The translations under genes were made by a program, and so were the position numbers. A DNA stretch of 64,000 bases, from assembly GCA_946699065.1 (NCBI GenBank), contig CAMPDV010000445.1:186001-250000 (forward strand), given 5' to 3'. The notes beneath the pieces were generated by a model, which searched no databases, was not told where the DNA came from, and worked only from the letters and a program-made list of their open reading frames with translations. Position 1 is the first letter of the stretch; every line of letters begins with the position of its first letter. Origin of the DNA: Loxodes magnus (Eukaryota > Ciliophora > Karyorelictea > Loxodida > Loxodidae). Positions 21,468 to 34,042 of this stretch are shown here, piece after piece.

Positions 21468-24351
21468 AGATAGAATTTCAGTTTTAAAGAGTATGCTTTG
21501 AGAAGTAATAAGCAATTAGAAAAGTGAAGAAGTGAAGTAAGAAAAGAAGATAGAATTTCAGTTTTAAAGAGTATGCTTTGAGAAGTAATAAGTATTATGA
21601 AAAGTGAAGAAGTGAAGTAAGAAAAGAAGATAGAATTTCAGTTTTAAATAGTATGCTTGTAGATGAAAGTTAGCCTATAGAAAAGTGAAGAAGTAAAGTA
21701 AGAAAAGAAGATAGAATTTCAGTTTTTAAGAGTATGCTATGAGAAGTAATAAGTATTTAGAAAAGTGAAGAAGTGAAGTGAGAAAAGAAGATAGAATTTC
21801 AGTTTTAAGGAGTATGCTTTGAGAAGTAATAAGTATTTAGAAAAGTGAAGAAGTGAAGTGAGAAAAGAAGATAGAATTTCAGTTTTAAGGAGTATGCTTT
21901 GAGAAGTAATAAGTATTTAGAAAAGTGAAGAAGTAAAGTAAGAAAAGAAGATAGAATTTCAGTTTTAAAGAGTATGCTTGTAGATGAAAGTTAGCCTATG
22001 GAAAAGTGAAGAAGTAAAGTGAGAAAAGAAGATAGAATTTCAGTTTTTAAGAGTATGCTATGAGAAGTAATAAGTATTTAGAAAAGTGAAGAAGTGAAGT
22101 GAGAAAAGAAGATAGAATTTCAGTTTTAAGGAGTATGCTTTGAGAAGTAATAAGTATTTAGAAAAGTGAAGAAGTGAAGTGAGAAAAGAAGATAGAATTT
22201 CAGTTTTAAAGAGTATGCTTTGAGAAGTAATAAGCATTTAGAAAAGTGAAGAAGTGAAGTAAGAAAAGAAGATAGAATTTCAGTTTTAAAGAGTATGCTT
22301 TGAGAAGTAATAAGTATTATGAAAAGTGAAGAAGTGAAGTAAGAAAAGAAGATAGAATTTCAGTTTTAAAGAGTATGCTTGTAGATGAAAGTTAGCCTAT
22401 AGAAAAGTGAAGAAGTAAAGTAAGAAAAGAAGATAGAATTTCAGTTTTTAAGAGTATGCTATGAGAAGTAATAAGTATTTAGAAAAGTGAAGAAGTGAAG
22501 TGAGAAAAGAAGATAGAATTTCAGTTTTAAGGAGTATGCTTTGAGAAGTAATAAGTATTTAGAAAAGTGAAGAAGTAAAGTGAGAAAAGAAGATAGAATT
22601 TCAGTTTTAAGGAGTATGCTTTGAGAAGTAATAAGTATTTAGAAAAGTGAAGAAGTAAAGTAAGAAAAGAAGATAGAATTTCAGTTTAAAAGAGTATGCT
22701 TGTAGATGAAAGTTAGCCTATGGAAAAGTGAAGAAGTAAAGTGAGAAAAGAAGATAGAATTTCAGTTTTAAAGAGTATGCTTTGAGAAGTAATAAGTATT
22801 TAGAAAAGTGAGAAGTGAAGTAAGAAAAGAAGATAGAATTTCAGTTTTAAAGAGTATGCTTTTAGAAGTAATAAGTATTATGAAAAGTGAAGAAGTAAAG
22901 TGAGAAAAGAAGATAGAATTTCAGTTTTAAGGAGTATGCTTTGAGAAGTAATAAGTATTTAGAAAAGTGAAGAAGTAAAGTAAGAAAAGAAGATAGAATT
23001 TCAGTTTTAAGGAGTATGCTTTGAGAAGTAATAAGTATTTAGAAAAGTGAGAAGTGAAGTAAGAAAAGAAGATAGAATTTCAGTTTTAAGGAGTATGCTT
23101 TGAGAAGTAATAAGTATTTAGAAAAGTGAAGAAGTGAAGTGAGATAAGAAGATAGAATTTCAGTTTTAAAGAGTATGCTTTGAGAAGTGATAAGTATTTA
23201 GAAAAGTGAAGAAGTAAAGTAAGAAAAGAAGATAGAATTTCAGTTTTAAAGAGTATGCTTTGAGAAGTAATAAGTATTTAGAAAAGTGAAGAAGTGAAGT
23301 AAGAAAAGAAGATAGAATTTCAGTTTTAAGGAGTATGCTTTGAGAAGTAATAAGTATTATGAAAAGTGAAGAAGTGAAGTAAGAAAAGAAGATAGAATTT
23401 CAGTTTTAAAGAGTATGCTTTGAGAAGTAATAAGTATTTAGAAAAGTGAAGAAGTGAAGTGAGAAAAGAAGATAGAATTTCAGTTTTAAAGAGTATGCTA
23501 TGAGAAGTAATAAGTATTTAGAAAAGTGAAGAAGTGAAGTGAGAAAAGAAGATAGAATTTCAGTTTTAAAGAGTATGCTTTGAGAAGTAATAAGTATTAA
23601 GAAAAGTGAAGAAGTGAAGTGAGAAAAGAAGATGGAATTTCAGTTTTAATTAGTATGCTTTGAGAAGTAATAAGTATTTAGAAAAGTGAAGAAGTGAAGT
23701 GAGAAAAGAAGATAGAATTTCAGTTTTTAAGAGTATGCTTTTAGAAGTAATAAGTATTATGAAAAGTGAAGAAGTAAAGTAAGAGAAAAGAAGATAGAAT
23801 TTCAGTTTTAAGGAGTATGCTTTGAGAAGTAATAAGTATTTAGAAAAGTGAAGAAGTGAAGTGAGAAAAGAAGATAGAATTTCAGTTTTAAGGAGTATGC
23901 TTTGAGAAGTAATAAGTATTTAGAAAAGTGAAGAAGTAAAGTGAGAAAAGAAGATAGAATTTCAGTTTTAAAGAGTATGTTTTGAGAAGTAATAAGTATT
24001 TAGAAAAGTGAAGAAGTAAAGTGAGAAAAGAAGATAGAATTTCAGTTTTAAAGAGTATGCTTTGAGAAGTAATAAGTATTTAGAAAAGTGAAGAAGTGAA
24101 ATAAGAAAAGAAGATAGAATTTCAGTTTTAATTAGTATGCTTAGAGAAGTAATAAGTATTATGAAAAGTGAAGAAGTAAAGTAAGAAAAGAAGATAGAAT
24201 TTCAGTTTTAAAGAGTATGCTTTGAGAAGTAATAAGTATTTAGAAAAGTGAAGAAGTGAAGTAAGAAAAGAAGATAGAATTTCAGTTTTAAGGAGTATGC
24301 TTTGAGAAGTAATAAGTATTATGAAAAGTGAAGAAGTGAAGTGAGAAAAGA

Positions 24352-25634
24352 AGATGGAATTTCAGTTTTAATTAGTATGCTTTGAGAAGTAATAAGTATT
24401 TAGAAAAGTGAAGAAGTGAAGTGAGAAAAGAAGATAGAATTTCAGTTTTAAAGAGTATGCTTTGAGAAGTAATAAGTATTAAGAAAAGTGAAGAAGTGAA
24501 GTGAGAAAAGAAGATGGAATTTCAGTTTTAATTAGTATGCTTTGAGAAGTAATAAGTATTTAGAAAAGTGAAGAAGTGAAGTGAGAAAAGAAGATAGAAT
24601 TTCAGTTTTTAAGAGTATGCTTTTAGAAGTAATAAGTATTATGAAAAGTGAAGAAGTAAAGTAAGAGAAAAGAAGATAGAATTTCAGTTTTAAGGAGTAT
24701 GCTTTGAGAAGTAATAAGTATTTAGAAAAGTGAAGAAGTGAAGTGAGAAAAGAAGATAGAATTTCAGTTTTAAGGAGTATGCTTTGAGAAGTAATAAGTA
24801 TTTAGAAAAGTGAAGAAGTAAAGTGAGAAAAGAAGATAGAATTTCAGTTTTAAGGAGTATGCTTTGAGAAGTAATAAGTATTTAGAAAAGTGAAGAAGTG
24901 AAGTAAGAAAAGAAGATAGAATTTCAGTTTTAAAGAGTATGCTTTGAGAAGTAATAAGTATTATGAAAAGTGAAGAAGTGAAATAAGAAAAGAAGATAGA
25001 ATTTCAGTTTTAATTAGTATGCTTAGAGAAGTAATAAGTATTTAGAAAAGTGAAGAAGTGAAGTAAGAAAAGAAGATAGAATTTCAGTTTTAAAGAGTAT
25101 GCTTTGAGAAGTAATAAGTATTATGAAAAGTGAAGAAGTAAAGTAAGAAAAGAAGATAGAATTTCAGTTTTAAAGAGTATGCTTTGAGAAGTAATAAGTA
25201 TTTAGAAAAGTGAAGAAGTGAAGTAAGAAAAGAAGATAGAATTTCAGTTTTAAAGAGTATGCTTTGAGAAGTAATAAGCATTTAGAAAAGTGAAGAAGTG
25301 AAGTGAGAAAAGAAGATAGAATTTCAGTTTTAAAGAGTATGCTTGTAGATGAAAGTTAGCCTATGGAAAAGTGAAGAAGTGAAGTGAGAAAAGAAGATAG
25401 AATTTCAGTTTTAAAGAGTATGTTTTGAGAAGTAATAAGTATTTAGAAAAGTGAAGAAGTAAAGTGAGAAAAGAAGATAGAATTTCAGTTTTAAAGAGTA
25501 TGCTTTGAGAAGTAATAAGTATTTAGAAAAGTGAAGAAGTGAAGTAAGAAAAGAAGATAGAATTTCAGTTTTAAAGAGTATGCTTTGAGAAGTAATAAGT
25601 ATTTAGAAAAGTGAAGAAGTAAAGTAAGAAAAGA
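24352..25634. repeat. 1924-bp-offset higher-order repeat, copy 1
   Basis: Sixteen monomers (1283 bases) are matched at 26276-27558. Shared markers in order: 'agatgg' with 'ttaattag'; 'tattaag'; 'agatgg' with 'ttaattag'; 'tttttaag' with 'gcttttag' and 'taagagaaaag' (82 bases); three 'aaggag' units; 'gtgaaataag'; 'ttaattag' with 'gcttagag'; and a B monomer (core 25345). A shorter relative of the first part precedes it near 23.58-23.96 kb. Confidence 0.82.
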
Positions 25635-26115
25635 AGATAGAATTTCAGTTTTAAGGAGTATGCTTTGAGAAGTAATAAGTATTTAGAAAAGTGAAGAAGT
25701 AAAGTGAGAAAAGAAGATAGAATTTCAGTTTTAAAGAGTATGCTTGTAGATGAAAGTTAGCCTATGGAAAAGTGAAGAAGTGAAGTGAGAAAAGAAGATA
25801 GAATTTCAGTTTTAAAGAGTATGTTTTGAGAAGTAATAAGTATTTAGAAAAGTGAAGAAGTAAAGTGAGAAAAGAAGATAGAATTTCAGTTTTAAAGAGT
25901 ATGCTTTGAGAAGTAATAAGTATTTAGAAAAGTGAAGAAGTGAAGTAAGAAAAGAAGATAGAATTTCAGTTTTAAAGAGTATGCTTTGAGAAGTAATAAG
26001 TATTTAGAAAAGTGAAGAAGTAAAGTAAGAAAAGAAGATAGAATTTCAGTTTTAAAGAGTATGCTTTGAGAAGTAATAAGCATTTAGAAAAGTGAAGAAG
26101 TAAAGTAAGAAAAGA
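25314..26115. repeat. Tandem pair of 401-bp units headed by B monomers
   Basis: 25314-25714 and 25715-26115 each contain B ('tatgg'), a 'gtatgttttgag' unit, two plain units, and a fifth unit that differs ('aaggag' in the first, 'aagcat' in the second). The 401-base length is four 80-base units plus one 81-base B. Confidence 0.8.
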
Positions 26116-26275
26116 AGATAGAATTTCAGTTTTAAAGAGTATGCTTTGAGAAGTAATAAGTATTATGAAAAGTGAAGAAGTAAAGTGAGAAAAGAAGATA
26201 GAATTTCAGTTTTAAAGAGTATGCTTTGAGAAGTAATAAGTATTATGAAAAGTGAAGAAGTGAAGTGAGAAAAGA

Positions 26276-27558
26276 AGATGGAATTTCAGTTTTAATTAGT
26301 ATGCTTTGAGAAGTAATAAGTATTTAGAAAAGTGAAGAAGTGAAGTGAGAAAAGAAGATAGAATTTCAGTTTTAAAGAGTATGCTTTGAGAAGTAATAAG
26401 TATTAAGAAAAGTGAAGAAGTGAAGTGAGAAAAGAAGATGGAATTTCAGTTTTAATTAGTATGCTTTGAGAAGTAATAAGTATTTAGAAAAGTGAAGAAG
26501 TGAAGTGAGAAAAGAAGATAGAATTTCAGTTTTTAAGAGTATGCTTTTAGAAGTAATAAGTATTATGAAAAGTGAAGAAGTAAAGTAAGAGAAAAGAAGA
26601 TAGAATTTCAGTTTTAAGGAGTATGCTTTGAGAAGTAATAAGTATTTAGAAAAGTGAAGAAGTGAAGTGAGAAAAGAAGATAGAATTTCAGTTTTAAGGA
26701 GTATGCTTTGAGAAGTAATAAGTATTTAGAAAAGTGAAGAAGTAAAGTGAGAAAAGAAGATAGAATTTCAGTTTTAAGGAGTATGCTTTGAGAAGTAATA
26801 AGTATTTAGAAAAGTGAAGAAGTGAAGTAAGAAAAGAAGATAGAATTTCAGTTTTAAAGAGTATGCTTTGAGAAGTAATAAGTATTATGAAAAGTGAAGA
26901 AGTGAAATAAGAAAAGAAGATAGAATTTCAGTTTTAATTAGTATGCTTAGAGAAGTAATAAGTATTTAGAAAAGTGAAGAAGTGAAGTGAGAAAAGAAGA
27001 TAGAATTTCAGTTTTAAAGAGTATGCTTTGAGAAGTAATAAGTATTATGAAAAGTGAAGAAGTAAAGTAAGAAAAGAAGATAGAATTTCAGTTTTAAAGA
27101 GTATGCTTTGAGAAGTAATAAGTATTTAGAAAAGTGAAGAAGTGAAGTAAGAAAAGAAGATAGAATTTCAGTTTTAAAGAGTATGCTTTGAGAAGTAATA
27201 AGCATTTAGAAAAGTGAAGAAGTGAAGTGAGAAAAGAAGATAGAATTTCAGTTTTAAAGAGTATGCTTGTAGATGAAAGTTAGCCTATGGAAAAGTGAAG
27301 AAGTGAAGTGAGAAAAGAAGATAGAATTTCAGTTTTAAAGAGTATGTTTTGAGAAGTAATAAGTATTTAGAAAAGTGAAGAAGTAAAGTGAGAAAAGAAG
27401 ATAGAATTTCAGTTTTAAAGAGTATGCTTTGAGAAGTAATAAGTATTTAGAAAAGTGAAGAAGTGAAGTAAGAAAAGAAGATAGAATTTCAGTTTTAAAG
27501 AGTATGCTTTGAGAAGTAATAAGTATTTAGAAAAGTGAAGAAGTAAAGTAAGAAAAGA
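26276..27558. repeat. 1924-bp-offset higher-order repeat, copy 2
   Basis: Copy of 24352-25634, with B core at 27269. One difference noted is 'gtgaagtgag' for 'gtgaagtaag' in the 'gcttagag' unit near 26980. Confidence 0.82.
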
Positions 27559-28038
27559 AGATAGAATTTCAGTTTTAAAGAGTATGCTTTTAGAAGTAAT
27601 AAGTATTATGAAAAGTGAAGAAGTAAAGTGAGAAAAGAAGATAGAATTTCAGTTTTAAAGAGTATGCTTTGAGAAGTAATAAGTATTTAGAAAAGTGAAG
27701 AAGTGAAGTGAGAAAAGAAGATAGAATTTCAGTTTTAAAGAGTATGTTTTGAGAAGTAATAAGTATTTAGAAAAGTGAAGAAGTAAAGTGAGAAAAGAAG
27801 ATAGAATTTCAGTTTTAAAGAGTATGCTTTGAGAAGTAATAAGTATTTAGAAAAGAGAAGAAGTGAAGTAAGAAAAGAAGATAGAATTTCAGTTTTAAAG
27901 AGTATGCTTTGAGAAGTAATAAGTATTTAGAAAAGTGAAGAAGTAAAGTAAGAAAAGAAGATAGAATTTCAGTTTTAAAGAGTATGCTTTGAGAAGTAAT
28001 AAGCATTTAGAAAAGTGAAGAAGTAAAGTAAGAAAAGA

Positions 28039-28838
28039 AGATAGAATTTCAGTTTTAAAGAGTATGCTTTGAGAAGTAATAAGTATTTAGAAAAGTGAAG
28101 AAGTGAAGTAAGAAAAGAAGATAGAATTTCAGTTTTAAAGAGTATGCTTTGAGAAGTAATAAGTATTTAGAAAAGTGAAGAAGTAAAGTAAGAAAAGAAG
28201 ATAGAATTTCAGTTTTAAAGAGTATGCTATGAGAAGTAATAAGTATTTAGAAAAGTGAAGAAGTAAAGTGAGAAAAGAAGATAGAATTTCAGTTTTAAGG
28301 AGTATGCTTTGAGAAGTAATAAGTATTTAGAAAAGTGAAGAAGTGAAGTAAGAAAAGAAGATAGAATTTCAGTTTTAAAGAGTATGCTTTGAGAAGTAAT
28401 AAGTATTTAGAAAAGTGAAGAAGTAAAGTAAGAAAAGAAGATAGAATTTCAGTTTTAAAGAGTATGCTATGAGAAGTAATAAGTATTTAGAAAAGTGAAG
28501 AAGTAAAGTGAGAAAAGAAGATAGAATTTCAGTTTTAAGGAGTATGCTTTGAGAAGTAATAAGTATTTAGAAAAGTGAAGAAGTAAAGTAAGAAAAGAAG
28601 ATAGAATTTCAGTTTTAAAGAGTATGCTTTGAGAAGTAATAAGTATTATGAAAAGTGAAGAAGTAAAGTAAGAAAAGAAGATAGAATTTCAGTTTTAAGG
28701 AGTATGCTTTGAGAAGTAATAAGTATTTAGAAAAGTGAAGAAGTAAAGTAAGAAAAGAAGATAGAATTTCAGTTTTAAGGAGTATGCTTTGAGAAGTAAT
28801 AAGCATTTAGAAAAGTGAAGAAGTAAAGTAAGAAAAGA
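28039..28838. repeat. 800-bp tandem duplication, copy 1
   Basis: Ten monomers match the next ten (28839-29638) in marker order: plain, plain, 'gctatgag', 'aaggag', plain, 'gctatgag', 'aaggag', 'tattatg', 'aaggag', 'aaggag'. Only the last unit differs clearly ('aagcattt' here, 'ataaaagtg' in copy 2). Inside it a 240-base trimer is itself repeated (from 28119 and 28359). Confidence 0.85.
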
Positions 28839-29638
28839 AGATAGAATTTCAGTTTTAAAGAGTATGCTTTGAGAAGTAATAAGTATTTAGAAAAGTGAAG
28901 AAGTGAAGTAAGAAAAGAAGATAGAATTTCAGTTTTAAAGAGTATGCTTTGAGAAGTAATAAGTATTTAGAAAAGTGAAGAAGTAAAGTAAGAAAAGAAG
29001 ATAGAATTTCAGTTTTAAAGAGTATGCTATGAGAAGTAATAAGTATTTAGAAAAGTGAAGAAGTAAAGTGAGAAAAGAAGATAGAATTTCAGTTTTAAGG
29101 AGTATGCTTTGAGAAGTAATAAGTATTTAGAAAAGTGAAGAAGTGAAGTAAGAAAAGAAGATAGAATTTCAGTTTTAAAGAGTATGCTTTGAGAAGTAAT
29201 AAGTATTTAGAAAAGTGAAGAAGTAAAGTAAGAAAAGAAGATAGAATTTCAGTTTTAAAGAGTATGCTATGAGAAGTAATAAGTATTTAGAAAAGTGAAG
29301 AAGTAAAGTGAGAAAAGAAGATAGAATTTCAGTTTTAAGGAGTATGCTTTGAGAAGTAATAAGTATTTAGAAAAGTGAAGAAGTAAAGTAAGAAAAGAAG
29401 ATAGAATTTCAGTTTTAAAGAGTATGCTTTGAGAAGTAATAAGTATTATGAAAAGTGAAGAAGTAAAGTAAGAAAAGAAGATAGAATTTCAGTTTTAAGG
29501 AGTATGCTTTGAGAAGTAATAAGTATTTAGAAAAGTGAAGAAGTAAAGTAAGAAAAGAAGATAGAATTTCAGTTTTAAGGAGTATGCTTTGAGAAGTAAT
29601 AAGTATTTATAAAAGTGAAGAAGTAAAGTAAGAAAAGA
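28839..29638. repeat. 800-bp tandem duplication, copy 2
   Basis: Copy of 28039-28838. Nine of its ten monomers are also matched at 33162-33881 (offset 4243), with 'aaggag' replacing 'aaagag' in two units. Its right flank ('gcttagag', 'aataattattt', 'gtgcgaaaaaaag') is matched again from about 32121. Confidence 0.83.
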
Positions 29639-30920
29639 AGATAGAATTTCAGTTTTAAAGAGTATGCTTAGAGAAGTAATAATTATTTAGAAAAGTGAAG
29701 AAGTAAAGTGCGAAAAAAAGATAGAATTTCAGTTTTAAAGAGTATGTTTTGAGAAGTAATAAGTATTTAGAAAAGTGAAGAAGTAAAGTGAGAAAAGAAG
29801 ATAGAATTTCAGTTTTAAAGAGTATGCTTTGAGAAGTAATAAGTATTTAGAAAAGTGAAGAAGTGAAGTAAGAAAAGAAGATAGAATTTCAGTTTTAAAG
29901 AGTATGCTTTGAGAAGTAATAAGTATTTAGAAAAGTGAAGAAGTGAAGTAAGAAAAGAAGATAGAATTTCAGTTTTAAAGAGTATGCTTTGAGAAGTAAT
30001 AAGTATTTAGAAAAGTGAAGAAGTGAAAGTAAGAAAAGAAGATAGAATTTCAGTTTTAAAGAGTATGCTTTAGAGAAGTAATAAGTATTTAGAAAAGTGA
30101 AGAAGTAAAGTAAGAAAAGAAGATAGAATTTCAGTTTTAAAGAGTATGCTTTGAGAAGTAATAAGTATTATGAAAAGTGAAGAAGTAAAGTGAGAAAAGA
30201 AGATAGAATTTCAGTTTTAAAGAGTATGCTTTGAGAAGTAATAAGTATTTAGAAAAGTGAAGAAGTGAAGTGAGAAAAGAAGATAGAATTTCAGTTTTAA
30301 TTAGTATGCTTTGAGAAGTAATAAGTATTATGAAAAGTGAAGAAGTAAAGTGAGAAAAGAAGATAGAATTTCAGTTTTAAAGAGTATGCTTTGAGAAGTA
30401 ATAAGTATTAAGAAAAGTGAAGAAGTGAAGTGAGAAAAGAAGATGGAATTTCAGTTTTAATTAGTATGCTTTGAGAAGTAATAAGTATTTAGAAAAGTGA
30501 GAAGTAAAGTGAGAAAAGAAGATAGAATTTCAGTTTTAAAGAGTATGCTTTGAGAAGTAATAAGTATTTAGAAAAGTGAAGAAGTAAAGTAAGAAAAGAA
30601 GATAGAATTTCAGTTTTAAGGAGTATGCTTTGAGAAGTAATAAGTATTTAGAAAAGTGAAGAAGTGAAGTGAGAAAAGAAGATAGAATTTCAGTTTTAAA
30701 GAGTATGCTTTGAGAAGTAATAAGTATTTAGAAAAGTGAAGAAGTGAAGTAAGAAAAGAAGATAGAATTTCAGTTTTAAAGAGTATGCTTTGAGAAGTAA
30801 TAAGTATTATGAAAAGTGAAGAAGTAAAGTAAGAAAAGAAGATAGAATTTCAGTTTTAAAGAGTATGCTTGTAGATGAAAGTTAGCCTATAGAAAAGTGA
30901 AGAAGTAAAGTAAGAAAAGA

Positions 30921-31240
30921 AGATAGAATTTCAGTTTTAATTAGCATGCTTTGAGAAGTAATAAGTATTTAGAAAAGTGAAGAAGTAGCGTAATTAAAGA
31001 AGATAGAATTTCAGTTTTAAAGAGTATACTTTGAGAAGTAATAAGTATTTAGAAAAGTGAAGAAGTAAAGTTAGAAAAGAAGATAGAATTTCAGTTTTAA
31101 AGAGTATGCTTTGAGAAGTAATAAGTATTTTTAAAAGTGAAGAAGTAAAGTAAGAAAAGAAGATAGAATTTCAGTTTTAAAGAGTATGCTTTGAGAAGTA
31201 ATAAGTATTTAGAAAAGTGAAGAAGTAAAGTAATTAAAGA
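30921..31240. repeat. Cluster of four divergent monomers
   Basis: Four consecutive units carry changes rare or absent elsewhere: 'ttagcatgct' and 'gtagcgtaattaaag' (30921 unit), 'gagtatacttt' and 'gttagaaaag' (31001), 'tatttttaaaag' (31081), and 'gtaattaaag' (31161). The cluster directly follows the B monomer at 30840 and is followed by very regular consensus units. It may be an older segment that escaped homogenisation. Confidence 0.8.
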
Positions 31241-32280
31241 AGATAGAATTTCAGTTTTAAAGAGTATGCTTTGAGAAGTAATAAGTATTTAGAAAAGTGA
31301 AGAAGTAAAGTAAGAAAAGAAGATAGAATTTCAGTTTTAAAGAGTATGCTTTGAGAAGTAATAAGTATTTAGAAAAGTGAAGAAGTAAAGTAAGAAAAGA
31401 AGATAGAATTTCAGTTTTAAAGAGTATGCTTTGAGAAGTAATAAGTATTTAGAAAAGTGAAGAAGTAAAGTAAGAAAAGAAGATAGAATTTCAGTTTTAA
31501 AGAGTATGCTATGAGAAGTAATAAGTATTTAGAAAAGTGAAGAAGTAAAGTAAGAAAAGAAGATAGAATTTCAGTTTTAAAGAGTATGCTTTGAGAAGTA
31601 ATAAGTATTATGAAAAGTGAAGAAGTAAAGTAAGAAAAGAAGATAGAATTTCAGTTTTAAAGAGTATGCTTTGAGAAGTAATAAGTATTTAGAAAAGTGA
31701 AGAAGTAAAGTAAGAAAAGAAGATAGAATTTCAGTTTTAAAGAGTATGCTTTGAGAAGTAATAAGTATTTAGAAAAGTGAAGAAGTAAAGTAAGAAAAGA
31801 AGAAAGAATTTCAGTTTTAAGGAGTATGCTTTGAGAAGTAATAAGTATTTAGAAAAGTGAAGAAGTAAAGTAAGAAAAGAAGATAGAATTTCAGTTTTAA
31901 AGAGTATGCTTTGAGAAGTAATAAGTATTATGAAAAGTGAAGAAGTAAAGTAAGAAAAGAAGATAGAATTTCAGTTTTAAGGAGTATGCTTTGAGAAGTA
32001 ATAAGTATTTAGAAAAGTGAAGAAGTAAAGTAAGAAAAGAAGATAGAATTTCAGTTTTAAGGAGTATGCTTTGAGAAGTAATAAGTATTTATAAAAGTGA
32101 AGAAGTAAAGTGAGAAAAGAAGATAGAATTTCAGTTTTAAAGAGTATGCTTAGAGAAGTAATAATTATTTAGAAAAGTGAAGAAGTAAAGTGCGAAAAAA
32201 AGATAGAATTTCAGTTTTAAAGAGTATGTTTTGAGAAGTAATAAGTATTTAGAAAAGTGAAGAAGTAAAGTGAGAAAAGA

Positions 32281-33161
32281 AGATAGAATTTCAGTTTTAA
32301 GGAGTATGCTTTGAGAAGTAATAAGTATTATGAAAAGTGAAGAAGTGAAGTAAGAAAAGAAGATAGAATTTCAGTTTTAAGGAGTATGCTTTGAGAAGTA
32401 ATAAGTATTTAGAAAAGTGAAGAAGTAAAGTGAGAAAAGAAGATAGAATTTCAGTTTTAAAGAGTATGCTTTGAGAAGTAATAAGTATTTAGAAAAGTGA
32501 AGAAGTAAAGTGCGAAAAAAAGATAGAATTTCAGTTTTAAAGAGTATGTTTTGAGAAGTAATAAGTATTAAGAAAAGTGAAGAAGTGAAGTGAGAAAAGA
32601 AGATAGAATTTCAGTTTTAAGGAGTATGCTTTGAGAAGTAATAAGTATTTAGAAAAGTGAAGAAGTGAAGTAAGAAAAGAAGATAGAATTTCAGTTTTAA
32701 AGAGTATGCTTGTAGATGAAAGTTAGCCTATGGAAAAGTGAAGAAGTGAAGTGAGAAAAGAAGATAGAATTTCAGTTTTAAAGAGTATGCTTTGAGAAGT
32801 AATAAGTATTTAGAAAAGTGAAGAAGTAAAGTAAGAAAAGAAGATAGAATTTCAGTTTTAAAGAGTATGCTTTGAGAAGTAATAAGCATTTAGAAAAGTG
32901 AAGAAGTAAAGTAAGAAAAGAAGATAGAATTTCAGTTTTAAGGAGTATGCTTTGAGAAGTAATAAGTATTTAGAAAAGTGAAGAAGTGAAGTGAGAAAAG
33001 AAGATAGAATTTCAGTTTTAAAGAGTATGCTTTGAGAAGTAATAAGTATTTAGAAAAGTGAAGAAGTGAAGTAAGAAAAGAAGATAGAATTTCAGTTTTA
33101 AAGAGTATGCTTTGAGAAGTAATAAGTATTATGAAAAGTGAAGAAGTAAAGTGAGAAAAGA
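32281..33161. repeat. Higher-order repeat family of the 'gtgcg' unit, copy A
   Basis: Marker order: 'aaggag' with 'tattatg'; 'aaggag'; plain ending 'gtgcgaaaaaaag'; 'gtatgttttgag' with 'tattaag'; 'aaggag'; B ('tatgg', core 32712); then five A units. The same order occurs at 34444-35324 (offset 2163). It occurs again, as far as the unit after B, at 36286-36846. Confidence 0.82.
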
Positions 33162-34042
33162 AGATAGAATTTCAGTTTTAAAGAGTATGCTTTGAGAAGT
33201 AATAAGTATTTAGAAAAGTGAAGAAGTAAAGTAAGAAAAGAAGATAGAATTTCAGTTTTAAAGAGTATGCTATGAGAAGTAATAAGTATTTAGAAAAGTG
33301 AAGAAGTAAAGTGAGAAAAGAAGATAGAATTTCAGTTTTAAGGAGTATGCTTTGAGAAGTAATAAGTATTTAGAAAAGTGAAGAAGTGAAGTAAGAAAAG
33401 AAGATAGAATTTCAGTTTTAAGGAGTATGCTTTGAGAAGTAATAAGTATTTAGAAAAGTGAAGAAGTAAAGTAAGAAAAGAAGATAGAATTTCAGTTTTA
33501 AAGAGTATGCTATGAGAAGTAATAAGTATTTAGAAAAGTGAAGAAGTAAAGTGAGAAAAGAAGATAGAATTTCAGTTTTAAGGAGTATGCTTTGAGAAGT
33601 AATAAGTATTTAGAAAAGTGAAGAAGTAAAGTAAGAAAAGAAGATAGAATTTCAGTTTTAAGGAGTATGCTTTGAGAAGTAATAAGTATTATGAAAAGTG
33701 AAGAAGTAAAGTAAGAAAAGAAGATAGAATTTCAGTTTTAAGGAGTATGCTTTGAGAAGTAATAAGTATTTAGAAAAGTGAAGAAGTAAAGTAAGAAAAG
33801 AAGATAGAATTTCAGTTTTAAGGAGTATGCTTTGAGAAGTAATAAGTATTTATAAAAGTGAAGAAGTAAAGTGAGAAAAGAAGATAGAATTTCAGTTTTA
33901 AAGAGTATGCTTGTAGATGAAAGTTAGCCTATGGAAAAGTGAAGAAGTGAAGTGAGAAAAGAAGATAGAATTTCAGTTTTAAAGAGTATGCTTTGAGAAG
34001 TAATAAGTATTATGAAAAGTGAAGAAGTAAAGTGAGAAAAGA

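Noticed and set aside
13294..22733. CRISPR-like array, with B segments as repeats or spacers
   Set aside because: There are no conserved short repeats separated by unique spacers: every part of the unit repeats. No cas genes are present, and the unit is 80 bases of tandem satellite.
30936..30950. Palindrome agcatgct as a regulatory site
   Set aside because: A single t-to-c change in the ordinary 'agtatgct' creates it; it is rare and appears in no conserved context.
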